A stretch of 64,000 bases of DNA, from IMG/VR virus record IMGVR_UViG_3300017917_001123, positions 186,001 through 250,000 of that record. One strand, given 5' to 3'. Position numbers and translations under genes: made by a program. The notes under the pieces were generated by a model. The model was not told the DNA's origin. It made no database searches and saw only the letters and a list, made by a program, of their open reading frames with translations. The number at the start of each line of letters is the position of its first letter. Positions within the stretch are counted from its first letter, which is position 1. Shown here piece by piece: positions 46,564 through 55,179 of the stretch. The stretch comes from a virus.

Positions 46564-47193
46564 ATGAGTTTTAATGGTAATCCAAATATTGAACAGCATC
46601 GTCTAAAGCCCCAGGGCGAACGCTACTACTATTCTAGTACTGAGTGGTTTTTTAACCTACAGGATCTAGATCGTTTGCGGGGTCTAGTGGGGCAGTTAGA
46701 AGCTGGTACTGTTCGCGCCTCGCATGAGCCGCAGAGTGTACAGCCTGAACTTAGATCTAGTATGGTTTCGTTTATCGAACCTACTGCGGATTCTGGTTGG
46801 CTATACGAAAAGATTGGGGAAGCTATACGTTTCCATAATCAGACCTACTATGGCTACGATATCACGGGTATTGAGCATCTACAGTTTACCGAATACCCTG
46901 CGGGCGAAGGCTTCTATAAGCCGCATATGGACTGGGGTTCTGGTATGGTTATGGGCCGCGGCGATCTTTGCCGTAAGCTATCCTTTAGCATACAGTTATC
47001 TAATCCTGATAGCTACGAAGGTGGCGACTTCCGTATTCTTAATGGGCAGGACTTTACGCAACAAAGTGAAAAATTACGGCAGTTTGGTACTATCGTTGTA
47101 TTCCCTAGCTGGATCCTACACGAAGTTACTCCTGTAACACGGGGTACTCGTCGAAGCCTAGTTGGCTGGTGTGTGGGTCCGGATTTCCGTTAA
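46564..47193 (+). CDS. Fe(II)/2-oxoglutarate-type dioxygenase (PKHD-like)
   Basis: 209 residues. HxD of the iron site is H121-x-D123 (KPHMDWG), the distal His is H186 (SWILHEVTPV), and the Arg that would hold 2-oxoglutarate lies about 10 residues later (GTRRSLVGW). YPAGEGFYKPHMDWG is typical of prolyl-hydroxylase-like phage oxygenases. The enzyme would hydroxylate a protein or small molecule during late infection. RBS AGAGAG. Confidence 0.85.
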   Translation: MSFNGNPNIEQHRLKPQGERYYYSSTEWFFNLQDLDRLRGLVGQLEAGTVRASHEPQSVQPELRSSMVSFIEPTADSGWLYEKIGEAIRFHNQTYYGYDITGIEHLQFTEYPAGEGFYKPHMDWGSGMVMGRGDLCRKLSFSIQLSNPDSYEGGDFRILNGQDFTQQSEKLRQFGTIVVFPSWILHEVTPVTRGTRRSLVGWCVGPDFR

Positions 47194-47265
47194 AATTTTG
47201 TCTACCCCGATTTTTCTTTTGCAAGCCGCTTCGCGGAAGAGGGTTGGGTATAACGGAGTGGTAAA

Positions 47266-47823
47266 TTGACCCTGAAAATTGCTCAAAGCCTATTTGATCT
47301 TGTAGAAGGTTCTGTGCTAGAGCTGGGCTCGCATGACGGGTCGTGGTTTACCCAGTATCTAGTTGATCGTGCTGGTAGTGTCTGCTGTATAGAGCTAGAT
47401 GGTATTGCCCTAGCCCGTGTACGTGAACAATGGCCTAGAGTGCGCTGTCTACAAGCAGACTTTCATCAGGCTGTTTCGGGAGTGGGTTGTTACGATAACG
47501 TAGTTCTCTTTGGTGTGTTAGGTCATACCCCCAACCCACTGGGCTTGTTAGAAGATATTGTACACTATGTCAAACCCCGGCGTATATTCCTAGAAGCAGA
47601 GCCCGGAGGTGTTGTGCGTTGCGTTAGGGAGGGTGTTAATCAACCCGGACAGCGTCAAAGTCGTAGGGCTACCTGTGGACTCAGCATACAGTTAGGCACA
47701 CGCATATATACGGATGCTCTGGCTAATTTGGGCTACAAGCCCATTAGGACTTATAGGGAGTCAGAGGGCATCAAACAAGGATTAGAATACACAGTCTATG
47801 ATCTACACACAACAAGCACGTAG
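47266..47823 (+). CDS. SAM-dependent methyltransferase-like protein
   Basis: 185 residues, start TTG 47266 with CGGAG upstream. Motif I VLELGSHDGSW (~17-27), then CCIELDGIALARV, QADF and VVLFGVLGHTPNP form a class I methyltransferase fold. Overlaps the next gene by 26 bases. Acceptor unknown. Confidence 0.65.
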   Translation: MTLKIAQSLFDLVEGSVLELGSHDGSWFTQYLVDRAGSVCCIELDGIALARVREQWPRVRCLQADFHQAVSGVGCYDNVVLFGVLGHTPNPLGLLEDIVHYVKPRRIFLEAEPGGVVRCVREGVNQPGQRQSRRATCGLSIQLGTRIYTDALANLGYKPIRTYRESEGIKQGLEYTVYDLHTTST

Positions 47824-48934
47824 CATTCCGCCCTATACAAATACCCAGGCCTACGATAAGTTTACTAGGTTGGACAATCAGCCCGTGTTTCTCTACGATG
47901 AGTTGGACAGTACCGTACACGGAGTAGAGCCCGTAGATGCTTTCAATGAGCAGGTATGGGCAGAACTAAGGGTAAATCCTGAAGCCCGACTCTTGATCAA
48001 CTTCCCCGGGGACTTTCTAAATCTACACGATATATCTAAACTAAAGCTGGCCCAAGAGCAACACTCTATACCCGCAGATCGTATCTGGGTCATAGTCATG
48101 GACGCTAACGTTGTGGACTTTGTGGAACAGCGTTGGCAGGGTGTTAGGGTCTGTGCCTATAACTTATTGTTGGCTAGAATACAGATACCACACGTTGGTA
48201 ATCCAGGCGATCAGCGTTTCAGTGTCCTGAGCCGTAACTATAGACCCTGGCGTTTAGAGTTTTACCTACATCTGCTCAAGGCAGGGGTGCTGGATCGCAC
48301 GGTCTACAGCTTTCACAACATAGACCCTTACCTTACTGGCAAAAGCATCTACACCGCAGAAGATCTCTACAACGATGCTCGCAATGCGGGCTTTGACATC
48401 AAGGACAGCCAACTTAGAAACTGGTTTGCGGGCATACCCTACGATCTACCCAACAGCAATAAGTTCAACAAACATCACAATGCTACCTACGATGCTATCC
48501 GTCGTGCGGGGGTACACCTGTTAATTGAAAGCCATTTTGATCCCTACATTTACTGGCCCAGCTACAGGCATATGGACCCTCGTGAGTTTAGCCCAGGATT
48601 CCCTACAGAAAAGACCTACAAGGCCATGGCCTGTGCTCGTCCATTTATTGCTGTGACCACACCTTACTTCTTAGAAAGTGTTAGGGCTCTGGGCTTTAAA
48701 ACATTCAGCCCTTGGATAGACGAAAGCTATGATACTATTGTAGATAACCGGGCTCGTATGCGGGCCATTGCTGATGAAGTAGCCAGACTAAACAGCCTAG
48801 ACCCAGAAGAGTTTCAGACCCTGTTCTATAATCTAAGCTCTGTAATTCTACACAATTATAATTGGGTACAAGAACTACAACGCAGAAACACCCTGCCCGA
48901 TAACTGGGCCTGGCTCAAGGAACACATAGAATGA
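47798..48934 (+). CDS. Glycosyltransferase-like protein
   Basis: 378 residues. The central FSVLSRNYRPWRLEFYLHLLK and the C-terminal FPTEKTYKAMACARPFIAV with VRALGFKTFSPWIDESYD resemble the GT10-type donor half and phage glycosyltransferase families. It lies between a methyltransferase and an oxygenase in a coupled operon. Acceptor unknown; the family call is moderate. Confidence 0.5.
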   Translation: MIYTQQARSIPPYTNTQAYDKFTRLDNQPVFLYDELDSTVHGVEPVDAFNEQVWAELRVNPEARLLINFPGDFLNLHDISKLKLAQEQHSIPADRIWVIVMDANVVDFVEQRWQGVRVCAYNLLLARIQIPHVGNPGDQRFSVLSRNYRPWRLEFYLHLLKAGVLDRTVYSFHNIDPYLTGKSIYTAEDLYNDARNAGFDIKDSQLRNWFAGIPYDLPNSNKFNKHHNATYDAIRRAGVHLLIESHFDPYIYWPSYRHMDPREFSPGFPTEKTYKAMACARPFIAVTTPYFLESVRALGFKTFSPWIDESYDTIVDNRARMRAIADEVARLNSLDPEEFQTLFYNLSSVILHNYNWVQELQRRNTLPDNWAWLKEHIE

Positions 48935-49683
48935 AACTAGCACAAGAGCTCTACGAATACTTTAATACCCTACACGTCAAATACCCACCCAAGGAGTATA
49001 GGGTAGATTGGCAAGAAGGTAAACCCGTACCCTACCTAGTTATAGATAACTTCTTACCTGATCATATCTACAGGGCCGCACAGGCAGAGATAAAAGATAT
49101 ACCCCCACATCAATGGACACAGTTCACACGTAGGGGTAGCCTAATGAATGAGTGTAAAAATCTAGCAGGTGCGCCCATACTACAGACCTTAACCCACTGC
49201 TTTAATAGCGGTGTGTTCTTAGATTGGCTAGAGGGCTTTACAGGCTTAGAACGTGTTATATCGGATCCACGACTTGTGGGTGCGGGCTTGAGCACATGCC
49301 AACCCGGGCATAGCCTAAAGCTACACACAGACTTTAACTGGAACGAACAGCTACATCTTAATAGGGCTATGAGCCTTATTCTATACCTAGCCCCTGAATG
49401 GGACCCTGCTTGGGGTGGGGGACTAGAGTTCTGGGACTTTGAGCGTACCCAATGTGTTAGCAAAGTGGACTGTTTGCCTAATCGCTTGTTGTTGTGGCTA
49501 TATGACGAGCGCCTAATACACGGCTACCCAGAGCCTATTCAATGCCCCCAAGGGCATCAACGTGAAAACCTGCGCTTGTTCTACTACAAGAGTAACAGCA
49601 CCCCCGAGAGCCAGCCACATCGCTCACTGTACTGGTGGGACGAGGCCCTAAAGGCCCCGTACGATGTTAGAACTGAAAAGTAA
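48931..49683 (+). CDS. Fe(II)/2-oxoglutarate-type prolyl-hydroxylase-like oxygenase
   Basis: 250 residues. HxD at H132/D134 (LKLHTDFNWN), a long double-stranded beta helix with GGGLEFWDF, distal His H197 (LIHGYP), and Arg in RENLRLFYYK as 2-oxoglutarate anchor. ATGA overlap with the preceding gene. Likely hydroxylates a protein side chain or sugar. Its stop is back to back with the stop of the GT9-like gene on the other strand. Confidence 0.85.
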   Translation: MKLAQELYEYFNTLHVKYPPKEYRVDWQEGKPVPYLVIDNFLPDHIYRAAQAEIKDIPPHQWTQFTRRGSLMNECKNLAGAPILQTLTHCFNSGVFLDWLEGFTGLERVISDPRLVGAGLSTCQPGHSLKLHTDFNWNEQLHLNRAMSLILYLAPEWDPAWGGGLEFWDFERTQCVSKVDCLPNRLLLWLYDERLIHGYPEPIQCPQGHQRENLRLFYYKSNSTPESQPHRSLYWWDEALKAPYDVRTEK

Positions 49684-50511
49684 TTAGAATGTGCCGTTGT
49701 TAGCACGTTCCGCTAGAACAAAAGGATTATTCCATTGCTGTAGTTCTGGAATGCTCTGTACTAGATAGGGCTTGTTAAGGGCTTGAGCAATAGCACAGAC
49801 CCAACCGTTTGGTGTACAGATAGTTTGGTTCATACCACTGATCCACTGTGCTAGTTCTCCAGGGTGATCTACTTCTACGTGGCTAGTTTGAATTTTAGTT
49901 ACATTCTTGAACTCTTGATATTCGGACTTTGTGCCTACAAATACGCTGACAGCACCTACGTTCTGTTGGGCCCATTGACTGTAGACATCTCTATCTTCCC
50001 ACCCAGAACCGGCAAACACAACACCCTTGCCCTGCGGGCGTCCTGGAATAGCAGGAATGTCTAGCCAGCTGTTCATACGGATCTGTTGCCACTTGGTCCA
50101 GTGAACATGCGTTACTTTACCAAAGCGATCCATGGGATGCATGTTAAAGCGATTGTCCATGTCTATAGTATAATCAATCTTATCTAAGTCATGATCTACA
50201 ATTTCGCCTGCCCATACATTCACACTCTTAACCCACTTTTGGTTTTGTACCAATGAGCAGATAACATCAAAGTCATCTTGATTTAGACGACCCTGCCATT
50301 CCGGTGTAGCGTACTGCCCTTTGTAGTATAGGGTCTTTGGCGGAATCAACCCTAGGGCAATATAAACATGCCCACCCCCAAGTGCTTTGACATAGGCCAT
50401 TGCTTGGATTACTTCAATGGGTGTTCCAGAAATCTTAAATGTAGTTTCCCCGTAAGCGTGTTCAGGGTTGAACAAGGGGTTTGCGCTGTGATCGGTATGT
50501 TCTAGTTTCAT
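49684..50511 (-). CDS. Glycosyltransferase family 9-like protein
   Basis: 275 residues, same length as the gene at 28667. Features are GTPIEVIQAMAYVKALGG, GKGVVFAGSGWEDRDVY, SVFVGTKSEYQEF (as in 28667) and NQTICTPNGWVCAIAQAL. The two probably derive from one gene. Late-type promoter 5 bases before ATG. Sugar and acceptor unknown. Confidence 0.65.
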   Translation of the reverse strand: MKLEHTDHSANPLFNPEHAYGETTFKISGTPIEVIQAMAYVKALGGGHVYIALGLIPPKTLYYKGQYATPEWQGRLNQDDFDVICSLVQNQKWVKSVNVWAGEIVDHDLDKIDYTIDMDNRFNMHPMDRFGKVTHVHWTKWQQIRMNSWLDIPAIPGRPQGKGVVFAGSGWEDRDVYSQWAQQNVGAVSVFVGTKSEYQEFKNVTKIQTSHVEVDHPGELAQWISGMNQTICTPNGWVCAIAQALNKPYLVQSIPELQQWNNPFVLAERANNGTF

Positions 50512-50516
50512 ATGGA

Positions 50517-50524
50517 TATTTAAC
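50517..50524 (-). promoter_or_regulatory. Late promoter GTTAAATA (minus), leaderless
   Basis: Five bases (TCCAT) before ATG 50511; divergent from the consensus sigma-70 promoter at 50537. Confidence 0.7.
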
Positions 50525-50536
50525 TTGGTATATAAC

Positions 50537-50565
50537 TTGACAGAAAATTTTCTGCCTCGTATAAT
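50537..50565 (+). promoter_or_regulatory. Consensus sigma-70 promoter (plus)
   Basis: TTGACA-17 bp-TATAAT, both boxes perfect; spacer without GGTAAA. Drives the 64-residue gene at 50601. Confidence 0.9.
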
Positions 50566-50600
50566 TCTAACATAACTATTATAAAGGAGTCAAACTTAAT

Positions 50601-50795
50601 ATGTTAAAACCAGGTCCAAACTACAGGATGAGCGCACAGGCAAAACGTTTTCTTGCTACCATCATCGATCCGCACAAACGTGGCGAGTTTAAACGTGCTA
50701 CTATTCAAGCAGAATTAGCCGCTCAACTTCAACCTAAGCGTGAGAAAAAACCACGTAATGGTAACTTCGTCCAAGACAGTAGCGCAGACGAATAA
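50601..50795 (+). CDS. Small basic early protein
   Basis: 64 residues, strong AAAGGAG site. MLKPGPNYRMSAQAKRFLA, then DPHKRGEFKRATIQAELAAQ and a basic tail. Conserved-looking and probably nucleic-acid binding. Strongly expressed from a consensus promoter and ended by a terminator, so it is a single-gene unit. Function unknown. Confidence 0.7.
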   Translation: MLKPGPNYRMSAQAKRFLATIIDPHKRGEFKRATIQAELAAQLQPKREKKPRNGNFVQDSSADE

Positions 50796-50817
50796 AACCC
50801 GTTATAATAGAGTGAAT

Positions 50818-50848
50818 GGCCAAAAATGACCGTTTTTGGCCTATTATT
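50818..50848 (+). terminator. Terminator-like hairpin
   Basis: 9-bp stem GGCCAAAAA / TTTTTGGCC (50818-50826, 50833-50841) followed by TATTATTTT; ends the 50601 unit. Confidence 0.75.
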
Positions 50849-50951
50849 TTGCCCGATATTAAAATAGGGCACTAACTAAAACTACGCTCTTTAAATTTTT
50901 GGAGTTTACACACACTGACAGCGTAAAAATAACTTAAAGGAGGACAGCGAC

Positions 50952-51623
50952 ATGTCTAAAATACACAGAGTTTTTACTGTGCTATTAGCATTAGCGGCCC
51001 TGACCGTAACGGTACCCGGTCAAGCCGAGACCCCGACTCAAGAGGGTCAATATTTTGTAGTCTCAGAAGTTAGCGATAGACTACAATCTTTTGTATCATC
51101 GATAACACAACCTGTTATCAACGTAAAAGACCTAACATGTCTTGCTCGTAACATTTTCTTCGAAGCGGCGAATGAGCCTGAAGAAGGTAAAGTAGCAGTT
51201 GGTCTAGTCACATTGAATAGAGTACAAGACGGACGTTTTGGTAATTCTATTTGCGGTGTAGTAGATCAGCGTTCTACAAGAGTAGTCGAACGTGAGAATA
51301 CCCGTGTTGTTAAAACAGTATGGGGTACTAAGACAGAGAAGTTTACAGTCTTAGAAAAGATCACGACATGCCAATTTAGTTGGCGTTGTATGTCTACTAG
51401 AAATCCCAAACCTCATGATGAAAGATGGCTTGAAAGTCAAGAAATAGCACGAAACTTGCTTGCCAGCAAATACACCTACGAGGATTGGAGATACAAATAT
51501 GCTGAAGCTTTATATTTCCACGCAACCGGTATTCGCCCTTCTTGGGCAAAACAAAAGGAACACGTAGGTCGTATAGGCGGGCATAAATTTTACGCAGAAA
51601 AGGAGAAGCTTGTCAGTTTCTAA
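50952..51623 (+). CDS. SleB-type cell-wall hydrolase with signal peptide
   Basis: 223 residues. A cleavable signal (VFTVLLALAALTVTVPGQA, cut near residue 25) is followed by the SleB domain: CLARNIFFEAANEPEEGKVA (63-82), VTLNRVQDGRFG, ICGVV and CQFSWRC, with GHKFYAEKEK at the end. A signal peptide places it in the periplasm, so it probably degrades peptidoglycan. It is a second, longer copy of the gene at 39704. RBS AAGGAGGAC. Confidence 0.85.
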   Translation: MSKIHRVFTVLLALAALTVTVPGQAETPTQEGQYFVVSEVSDRLQSFVSSITQPVINVKDLTCLARNIFFEAANEPEEGKVAVGLVTLNRVQDGRFGNSICGVVDQRSTRVVERENTRVVKTVWGTKTEKFTVLEKITTCQFSWRCMSTRNPKPHDERWLESQEIARNLLASKYTYEDWRYKYAEALYFHATGIRPSWAKQKEHVGRIGGHKFYAEKEKLVSF

Positions 51624-51629
51624 TAAATA
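51622..51629 (+). promoter_or_regulatory. Late promoter AATAAATA, leaderless
   Basis: Overlaps the SleB stop codon; five bases (CTGAC) before ATG 51635. Confidence 0.72.
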
Positions 51630-51634
51630 CTGAC

Positions 51635-51847
51635 ATGAGAGCACATGAATTCATTACTGAAAAAACAGACCCAAAACTTTGTCGTTCTACCAAACGTCTT
51701 GGAAGAAGCGACCAGAGTAGTTGCGTGTCTCAGGGATTACGTCCACACCATAGTGGTAAAACTTTTAGAGGTCAGCCTATCAAGCACAAAAAGATAAAAG
51801 GCTCTAAGTATGGTGGACCACTTCCCGATTATGACGGTAAAGAGTAA
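51635..51847 (+). CDS. Small basic protein with capsid-targeting-like start
   Basis: 70 residues. The start MRAHEFITE resembles the T4 capsid-targeting sequence (cut after ITE, residues 7-9). The rest is very basic and Gly/Ser-rich (KLCRSTKRLGRSDQSSCVSQ, KHKKIKGSKYGG), so the mature ~61-residue peptide could be packed with DNA and injected. It has a leaderless late promoter. Role after entry unknown. Confidence 0.6.
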   Translation: MRAHEFITEKTDPKLCRSTKRLGRSDQSSCVSQGLRPHHSGKTFRGQPIKHKKIKGSKYGGPLPDYDGKE

Positions 51848-51892
51848 ACCATAAAACGTTTTTAACCACTTGGCCCCCGGCTAATTAAGATT

Positions 51893-52651
51893 ATGAAAAT
51901 AGTTTTAGTTACCGGGGGTTTCGACCCTATACACTCTGGACACATTGAATATCTTGAAGCCGCAAAGGAATTGGGCGATGAGTTAGTTGTCGGACTTAAC
52001 TCCGATGAATGGTTAGAACGTAAAAAGGGCAGAGCATTTATGCCCTTTGAAGAACGTCAAGCCATTATGCTTAGTATCAGACCAGTCAACTGGGTAATCA
52101 ACTTTGATGACGAAGACGGCTCTGCTAGATTTGCTATCCATGCGGTCCGTGAAAAGTTTCCGGATGCTACAATTATTTTTGCCAACGGCGGAGACCGCAC
52201 AGAAGATAATATTCCTGAAATGGATGTCGAAGATGACAATATTGAATTTGTATTTGGTGTTGGTGGCAAAAACAAAAAGAACTCTAGCAGTTGGATATTA
52301 GAAGAATGGAAGGCACCTAAAACAGAACGTCCTTGGGGATACTATCGTGTATTACATGAAGTACCTGGTACTAAGGTTAAAGAGTTAACAATTGAGCCTG
52401 GGCAGAGTTTGAGTATGCAACGCCATGCCGATCGAGCAGAGTTTTGGTTAGTAACAGAAGGGCAATGTGAAGTACGTCAACAGATGTCTAGTGGATACAC
52501 CATTCCGCCTGTTGTATTACAAACACACGACGGTATAGAAATATCAAAAGGCGAATGGCATCAACTAGTGAACCCTTTTAAGAAACCATGTCGCATTGTT
52601 GAAATACAATTTGGCGATCGATGTGTGGAAGAAGATATCGAGAGGAAGTAA
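51893..52651 (+). CDS. Cytidylyltransferase-like plus cupin fusion
   Basis: 252 residues. The N-terminal ~140 residues have the nucleotidyltransferase HxGH site in GGFDPIHSGH (8-17) and later NSSSWILEEW in place of the KMSKS-like loop. The C-terminal ~105 residues are a cupin of the mannose-6-phosphate isomerase type (RPWGYYRVLHEVPGTKVKEL, PGQSLSMQRHADRAEFW). It probably activates a sugar or alditol with CTP and changes or binds it. It starts the tailoring cluster with an SGNH hydrolase in TAATG overlap. Confidence 0.75.
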   Translation: MKIVLVTGGFDPIHSGHIEYLEAAKELGDELVVGLNSDEWLERKKGRAFMPFEERQAIMLSIRPVNWVINFDDEDGSARFAIHAVREKFPDATIIFANGGDRTEDNIPEMDVEDDNIEFVFGVGGKNKKNSSSWILEEWKAPKTERPWGYYRVLHEVPGTKVKELTIEPGQSLSMQRHADRAEFWLVTEGQCEVRQQMSSGYTIPPVVLQTHDGIEISKGEWHQLVNPFKKPCRIVEIQFGDRCVEEDIERK

Positions 52652-53544
52652 TGTATAAGTTTATCGATCCAAAGATTAACTCAGGCGACAAACTTATTAT
52701 TGGAATTGGCGACAGTTACACACAGGGTATTGGTGCTTACACAGATGCTACTTGGAAGAAACACAATGGCCGTATTCCTGTATATACTAGCGATAAAGAT
52801 CTAATTAAAGAGCAGTACGAAGGAAGTTGGGTCAATCAAATACAATCTTTGATGCCGGGTTGGAAAGGCCTTAACTTAGGTGTAGCAGGAACAGGCAATC
52901 GTTCGGCATTGAAAGAATTATACTTCCATGAACCAACGATAGCAAAAGCTAGCGAAGCCGTTGTTGTTTATCTGTTAAGTGGGTTTGAACGTTTTGATTT
53001 TATCTCAAAAGAGTTTGTCAGCGAACACGCACACTTTGAAGCTATGTGGCCAAACTATTGGGATACAGGCTGTAAAGTTCCTGAGCTGTGGAAAGCCTAT
53101 GCTGACCATGTACACTCAGATAGATTTATGGCCGGCGAGGCAATGTTAAACATTTTAGAAGCACAGATGTACTGCCAAGCTAAGGGATTTAAACTCTTGG
53201 TCATTAGCGCATTTGATACTCGCTTTCAACGTAGATGGTTTGATAGAAATTTAGTACAAGGTCTGTTTAATCTAAAGCCAACAGGAACAAACATAGACTT
53301 TATAGATCAGTTTGATTGGTCACAGGCAGTATATCCACAAGGGTGTTCTACAATTATTCATTTGTTAACTAGACTAGAAGGACACGATGATTCTATGGCC
53401 GAAGGCAGATTCTACGGTCATTATAGTAAATTGGATTTTCCATCAGAATATATCACCACTTGTGTTCACCCAACCCGCAAAGGTCATGCTATAATAGCAG
53501 AAGAAGTTGTAAAAGCAATTAAAGAACGCGGCTATGAAAATTGA
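52651..53544 (+). CDS. SGNH/GDSL-family hydrolase-like protein
   Basis: 297 residues from ATG 52651 (TAATG with the preceding gene). IGIGDSYTQG (block I Ser), LNLGVAGTGNR (blocks II/III) and CVHPTRKGHAIIAEE (block V, Asp replaced in part: HPTRKGH) fit the SGNH fold. Probably an esterase or acetyl transfer enzyme on a glycan or peptide; catalytic Asp is not clear. Confidence 0.7.
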   Translation: MYKFIDPKINSGDKLIIGIGDSYTQGIGAYTDATWKKHNGRIPVYTSDKDLIKEQYEGSWVNQIQSLMPGWKGLNLGVAGTGNRSALKELYFHEPTIAKASEAVVVYLLSGFERFDFISKEFVSEHAHFEAMWPNYWDTGCKVPELWKAYADHVHSDRFMAGEAMLNILEAQMYCQAKGFKLLVISAFDTRFQRRWFDRNLVQGLFNLKPTGTNIDFIDQFDWSQAVYPQGCSTIIHLLTRLEGHDDSMAEGRFYGHYSKLDFPSEYITTCVHPTRKGHAIIAEEVVKAIKERGYEN

Positions 53545-54127
53545 TACTGAACACTTACATTATTGGATGATGGCTATTAGACAAAGTCCAGATCCTATTC
53601 GTACAATGGATGCCTTTTGGCAAGGACAAATGAAAAGCAAGGAATGGCTTGTTGATGAACTCCGTGCTTCTGTCAACAGTCCTGTGAGCATTGACATACA
53701 CGGCGGCTGGGTAGGGGTCTTAGCAAGTATGATATTCCAAAGCGATATCATTACCAAACACATTCGTAGTGTTGATATTGATCCTACATGCGAGCCTATT
53801 GCTACAATGATGAATAAAGGCGAAGAGATAGTAGGTAAGTTCCGTGCTGTTACCGCCGACATGTGTGCTATCCGTAGCGATGCTGATGTTGTTATTAATA
53901 CAAGTTGTGAACACATTACACAAGAACAATTTGACTTTTGGAAGACTGGCATTCCTCACAATAGTCTTGTTGTACTACAGAGCAACAATTACAATATACC
54001 AGAACATGTTCGTATTGCTAATAGCCTAGATGAGTTTAACAAACAATGCGACCTACGTATTGTTTATTACAAAGGCGAACTTAAACTGCCCAACTATACT
54101 AGATACATGATTATTGGTTACGCATGA
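53534..54127 (+). CDS. Class I methyltransferase-like protein
   Basis: 197 residues. IDIHGGWVGVLASMI (motif I variant), IRSVDIDPTCEPIATM (motif II) and RAVTADMCAI, INTSCEHIT. It overlaps its neighbours and lies between the SGNH hydrolase and a radical SAM gene. Acceptor unknown. Confidence 0.6.
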   Translation: MKIDTEHLHYWMMAIRQSPDPIRTMDAFWQGQMKSKEWLVDELRASVNSPVSIDIHGGWVGVLASMIFQSDIITKHIRSVDIDPTCEPIATMMNKGEEIVGKFRAVTADMCAIRSDADVVINTSCEHITQEQFDFWKTGIPHNSLVVLQSNNYNIPEHVRIANSLDEFNKQCDLRIVYYKGELKLPNYTRYMIIGYA

Positions 54128-55179
54128 CATACCCTTCAGACATTAAAGCACTAGCAATGGAACTAACTGACAAGTGTCAGGCTAGTTGCCCTATGTGTCT
54201 GCGTAATCATTTTGGTGGAGCAGAAAGAGATATTGTCAACAATGTAGAAATAACATTGGCTGACTTCAAGCAATGGTTTCCTCCAGAGTTTATTTCTAAC
54301 TTAGAAAACTTTTATTGCTGTGGTAACTTAGGCGATCCTGCTATTGCTAAAGACTGTTTAGAGATATATCAATACGTCCGTAGTTGTAATCCTACTACAC
54401 GAATGGCTCTACACACAAATGGCAGTATGCGTAATCCTGAATGGTGGGCTAAGTTTGCTGAGATCAACACACAGATTATCTTTGGCATTGACGGGTTTAA
54501 AGGAGAGCATGAACTGTATCGCAAAGGAACTAATTGGGATAAGATAATTGCCAATGCTCGTGCGTTTATAGATGCCGGTGGCGATGCTAGATCTGATACC
54601 ATTGTATTCAAACACAACGAAGCACGTATTGATGAACTAAAGGCTTATCTAGAAAGCATCGGCTTTAAGGGTGTTAATGTATTTGCTACTAATCGGTTTT
54701 ATTCTCTGCCTGTGTTTCCTGTACAAGATAGAAACGGTAATCACATCTACGACTTAGAGCCCCCTACAGATCCAAAGTGGCATCCTGTAGTGTTTAAGCC
54801 TAACACAGTAAAGCTAGTTCAAAAAGAAGAATATCAAAAGCTAATTGATCACAGCGTTATTGAACCTAGCTGTGCTATTAAGAAAGAGATATACATCACA
54901 GCCAAGGGCGATGTGTATCCTTGTTGCTGGGCAGTTAACCATAACGACTACGATCACAAAGAACTAGATCCCAATCTTTCTATCCTGCGTGACAGATTAG
55001 TAAAGTCTACATTTGACCTAATGAGTGATATTGGGTTGCCTAACCTACACGGCAGTAATATCTTTACTGTAATGAGCAAGCACAATTGGCAAAGCAAGTT
55101 GCCTAAGCATTGGGATACAGACAAGAAGTTAATCTGTATTAAGAACTGTGCTAAGAACTTAAAACAACTCGCAGAGTAA
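54124..55179 (+). CDS. Radical SAM/SPASM-type enzyme 1
   Basis: 351 residues. The [4Fe-4S] site CQASCPMC is C18-x3-C22-x2-C25. GNLGDPAIA, LHTNGSMRNPEWWA and GIDGF follow in the TIM barrel. The C-terminal part carries SPASM-like cysteines (SCAIKKEIYITAKGDVYPCC, ICIKNC). Same spacing and strong likeness (VFKHNEARIDELK) to the gene at 63142. It likely makes a 5'-deoxyadenosyl radical to modify a peptide or sugar. Ends convergent with the oxygenase at 55159. Confidence 0.9.
   Translation: MTYPSDIKALAMELTDKCQASCPMCLRNHFGGAERDIVNNVEITLADFKQWFPPEFISNLENFYCCGNLGDPAIAKDCLEIYQYVRSCNPTTRMALHTNGSMRNPEWWAKFAEINTQIIFGIDGFKGEHELYRKGTNWDKIIANARAFIDAGGDARSDTIVFKHNEARIDELKAYLESIGFKGVNVFATNRFYSLPVFPVQDRNGNHIYDLEPPTDPKWHPVVFKPNTVKLVQKEEYQKLIDHSVIEPSCAIKKEIYITAKGDVYPCCWAVNHNDYDHKELDPNLSILRDRLVKSTFDLMSDIGLPNLHGSNIFTVMSKHNWQSKLPKHWDTDKKLICIKNCAKNLKQLAE

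Noticed and set aside
53534-54127. Treating the methyltransferase-like gene as a QueD/PTPS homologue for the QueC-like gene
   Set aside because: No zinc-binding His triad of QueD; a glycine-rich SAM loop (DIHGGWVG) and acidic motif II are present.
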